Shown: positions 61,453-64,000 of the stretch, piece by piece
Layout of the letters: each line of letters begins with the position of its first letter
Position numbering within the stretch: the stretch's first letter is position 1
Origin: a bacterium
GTDB lineage: Bacteria > Armatimonadota > Fimbriimonadia > Fimbriimonadales > Fimbriimonadaceae
Reading direction: 5' to 3'
Assembly (NCBI GenBank): GCA_027483535.1
Contig: JAIXUN010000003.1
Span: 372,001-436,000 of the forward strand
DNA: 64,000 bases
The notes under the pieces: model-generated
Databases searched by the model: none
Seen by the model: only the letters and a program-made list of their open reading frames with translations
What the model was told of the DNA's origin: nothing
Translations under genes and position numbers: made by a program

Positions 61453-61980
61453 TTGAGAACGGACGATAGTCCAAGCCTAGAGTCCGATAGGAACGGATCA
61501 TTTAGCAAGCGCATAAACGAGTCGTATTGGCGTGGAAGATCGCCAAAAGAAGCTAACGCGATCCTATTCCGAAACCTGAACGGTTTGGACGTGGCGCTGT
61601 TGCTAAGTATTCCCCTGCTCGTCCTAATGGGTGGAGCTTGGAGTGCAGTCACTTCGTGGTCTCTTATCCCGGGACTGACCTTGATTCTGGTTGTCACGGT
61701 CGTCGCCCTATCATTTCTCTTCAATCCACGGTACATGGATAGCCTCTTTCTGACCTTGGTCGGAACGGTCCTGCTCCTCTACGTGGGCTTCTCATTCTCA
61801 CCTTCGACTGGAGGGACGATGCTGTTTGGCGTCTGCGCGCTTCAGCCAATCAGCATCTTTGCTCGCAATCGGAGGATCAAGCTAGAGATGCTAGATGCAA
61901 AGGCGCGTGGAGTTGGCCCAGCGGTAAAAGAGACAGATAGGGCCGTCGCTCAATCACTCGATCAAAACCGAAGCGAGTAG
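61453..61980 (+). CDS. Hypothetical membrane protein
   Basis: Part of ORF 61420..61980; TTG at 61453 next to the preceding stop; hydrophobic VALLLSIPLLVLMGGAWSAV, LILVVTVVALSFLF, LVGTVLLLYVGFSF. Confidence 0.5.
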   Translation: MRTDDSPSLESDRNGSFSKRINESYWRGRSPKEANAILFRNLNGLDVALLLSIPLLVLMGGAWSAVTSWSLIPGLTLILVVTVVALSFLFNPRYMDSLFLTLVGTVLLLYVGFSFSPSTGGTMLFGVCALQPISIFARNRRIKLEMLDAKARGVGPAVKETDRAVAQSLDQNRSE

Positions 61981-62055
61981 CGGAGTCCACCCCAGCACCG
62001 CCGACCCCGTCCGACGTAAAATCAGACCACCTCGCAACGGAGCGAAGAGAAGACC

Positions 62056-64000
62056 TTGAGCAACATCGATCCCACGGTACCGTCAAGAGAAGAGTTCCTC
62101 TTCTTCTCCCTCCCGGAAAAGCTGCTTTTCTACGGAATCACCGCCGCAACCCTGTTCTACATGGGCAAGCAGGTGTACGACCGCGTGAAGCTGTGGCAAA
62201 CGGGTCGACCGTTGGAATCTCAACCCGCCGCCTTCACCCAAGGGGCTAGCGCCGAGAGCAACCCGTTCACCCTGCGACAAGGGTGGAAGTACTGGCTCCC
62301 CACGCCCGAACTGGGCAAGCGATGGATCGGCAACTTGCTCACCTACGTGCTTGGGCAAAAGAAGGTGCGAGCCTCGCGAAAGAAGTCGGGCGCGCCGATG
62401 CACCTCGCCATCTTTTACGGGTTCCTCGCCATGGTCGTAGCGACCACGCTGCTCGCCATCAACACCTATTCTCCGTTCAAGTTTCACCAGGGGAACTACT
62501 ACTTACTGTACGAAGGCATCTTCGACACGCTGGGCATTCCGCTAGCGGTTGGGTTGGCGTGGGCGATGGGTCGGCGAATCAAGGTCGCCAAAGAAGCCCC
62601 CGAACTGACTGCGAAGTTCGCAACGGAAGCGGGCGACGCCGCGGGCGGACAAACCACCGACAACCGTCGCTATCCCATCTCTCACAACTCCACCGACGTG
62701 ATGGTGCTCGCCCTCTTGCTGGTGATCACGCTGAACGGCTATCTGCTGGAAGCGGCGAGAATCGCCGCGAACCCCAAGCCGTGGGATCAGTGGTCTTGGG
62801 TGGGCCACGGCATCTCGAGTGCGCTCTTCAAAACGGGTTCGACCGCAGAGGCGGCGGGGATCGGGGCGGTTGCCTACAAAGCGTTCTGGTGGTTCCACAT
62901 TGTTCTGGTGCTCGGGTTCTTTGCCGTCCTACCCAAACTGCGGATCAAGCACGTATTGCTCGCCATTTTCAGCACCGCGGGCACTCCCGACAGGCCGATG
63001 GGCGCGCTGCGCACCATTCCTATGGAAGAGGTGGAGCAGACCGAGCAGGTCGGCGCCAAGCTCGCCAAAGATTTCTCGCGCTGGCACCTCATGTCGCTGG
63101 ATGCGTGCATGGAATGTGGCAGGTGCACCGAAGTTTGCCCGGCGTACGGTGTAGGAAAACTGCTCAACCCTAAACAGATCGTGCAAGACGCTCGGGGCGC
63201 GCTTCAAACGGGTGAAGAACTCGCTCCGAAGATGAGCGAGGAAGCGCTTTGGCAGTGCACCACCTGTAACGCCTGTGTGGAAGCGTGTCCGGTGAACATT
63301 CGGCACGTGGATCTCATTGTCGACGTTCGTCGCAACCTGGTTTCCGAGGGTGCACTCTCAGGATCGGCGGCGAACATGCTCCGACAAACCGCCTCCACCG
63401 ATAACGCCTGGGGCGTGCGGGGCAATCGAGAAGATTGGATGAAGGGGATGGAGATTCCGCTCTGCCGAGACGGCGTGGAGTTCGAGTACCTCTTCTGGGT
63501 GGGCTGCGCGGGAGCCACCGACCCCGGTGCGGTGAAGACCACCAAGGCAACGGCGGAACTGTTCCAAAAGGCGGGCATCAAGTTTGCGTGCCTCGGCAAC
63601 GAGGAAGCCTGCACGGGCGATCCGGCTCGGCGAGTGGGCGAAGAGTTCGTCTTCCAAGAGAAGGCGATGCAGAATCAGTCGGTTTTCGAACGCTACGGCG
63701 TGAAGAAAGTGGTCACCGCTTGCCCGCACTGCTTCAACTCTTTGAAGCACGAATACGGCGATTTCGGCGCGAAGCTAGAGGTTTTCCACCACACCCAACT
63801 GCTGCAATCGCTGGTCTCGAAAGGAGCCCTTCTTGCCGCTAAACCCGAGCGGGGATCGGTGGCGTACCACGATCCGTGCTACCTCGGGCGAGTGAACGAC
63901 GAAGTCGAAGCGCCGCGAGCGCTCGCCGAAGGGATGGTGAACCCGGAGAGCCACGGTCGAAAAACGCTGTGCTGCGGAGCGGGTGGCGGAAGGATGTGGA
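62056..64000 (+). CDS. Heterodisulfide reductase-related Fe-S membrane protein (NarI-like membrane domain + 2x[4Fe-4S] + CCG domain), truncated at the window end
   Basis: Open frame from TTG 62056 to window end (absent from the ORF track because no stop occurs); LDACMECGRCTEVCPAYGVGKLLNP, CTTCNACVEACPVNIRHVD, ACPHCFNSLKHEYG, YHDPCYLGR, CCGAGGGRMW. Confidence 0.9.
   Translation, partial: MSNIDPTVPSREEFLFFSLPEKLLFYGITAATLFYMGKQVYDRVKLWQTGRPLESQPAAFTQGASAESNPFTLRQGWKYWLPTPELGKRWIGNLLTYVLGQKKVRASRKKSGAPMHLAIFYGFLAMVVATTLLAINTYSPFKFHQGNYYLLYEGIFDTLGIPLAVGLAWAMGRRIKVAKEAPELTAKFATEAGDAAGGQTTDNRRYPISHNSTDVMVLALLLVITLNGYLLEAARIAANPKPWDQWSWVGHGISSALFKTGSTAEAAGIGAVAYKAFWWFHIVLVLGFFAVLPKLRIKHVLLAIFSTAGTPDRPMGALRTIPMEEVEQTEQVGAKLAKDFSRWHLMSLDACMECGRCTEVCPAYGVGKLLNPKQIVQDARGALQTGEELAPKMSEEALWQCTTCNACVEACPVNIRHVDLIVDVRRNLVSEGALSGSAANMLRQTASTDNAWGVRGNREDWMKGMEIPLCRDGVEFEYLFWVGCAGATDPGAVKTTKATAELFQKAGIKFACLGNEEACTGDPARRVGEEFVFQEKAMQNQSVFERYGVKKVVTACPHCFNSLKHEYGDFGAKLEVFHHTQLLQSLVSKGALLAAKPERGSVAYHDPCYLGRVNDEVEAPRALAEGMVNPESHGRKTLCCGAGGGRMW

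Noticed and set aside
62283-63173. 296-aa plus-strand ORF
   Set aside because: Out of frame with the Fe-S protein whose cysteine motifs are unambiguous in the other frame

Overview
A 64-kb GC-rich bacterial chromosomal window. PEP-CTERM proteins, a type IV prepilin-like protein and general gene content suggest an Armatimonadota/Fimbriimonadales-like organism; this lineage is an inference, not tested. Housekeeping genes are alaS, pckG, lipB, purH, the RNase P RNA (rnpB), glgP and a window-truncated heterodisulfide-reductase-like Fe-S membrane protein. Accessory content: (i) a two-gene AAA ATPase + HNH nuclease cassette resembling a standalone Septu/PtuAB defense system (1.0-3.1 kb); (ii) three tandem large secreted paralogs (3.1-10.2 kb); (iii) a photolyase of the FeS-BCP type that appears to lack most canonical [4Fe-4S] cysteines (13.2-14.8 kb); (iv) a DUF559 gene embedded in palindromic repeats, with matching repeats packed into a 1-kb intergenic cluster at 57.5-58.6 kb; (v) a roughly 18-kb surface-polysaccharide locus (33.5-51.7 kb) encoding a WbpA/B/D/E-like nucleotide-sugar pathway, two WbpG-like amidotransferases with HisH/HisF partners, Wzx/Wzy/Wzz-like proteins, glycosyltransferases and PglC/PglD/PglE-like proteins; (vi) a second set of three tandem unknown paralogs (52.7-57.3 kb). 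All family names come from reading the sequence and were not checked by database search.
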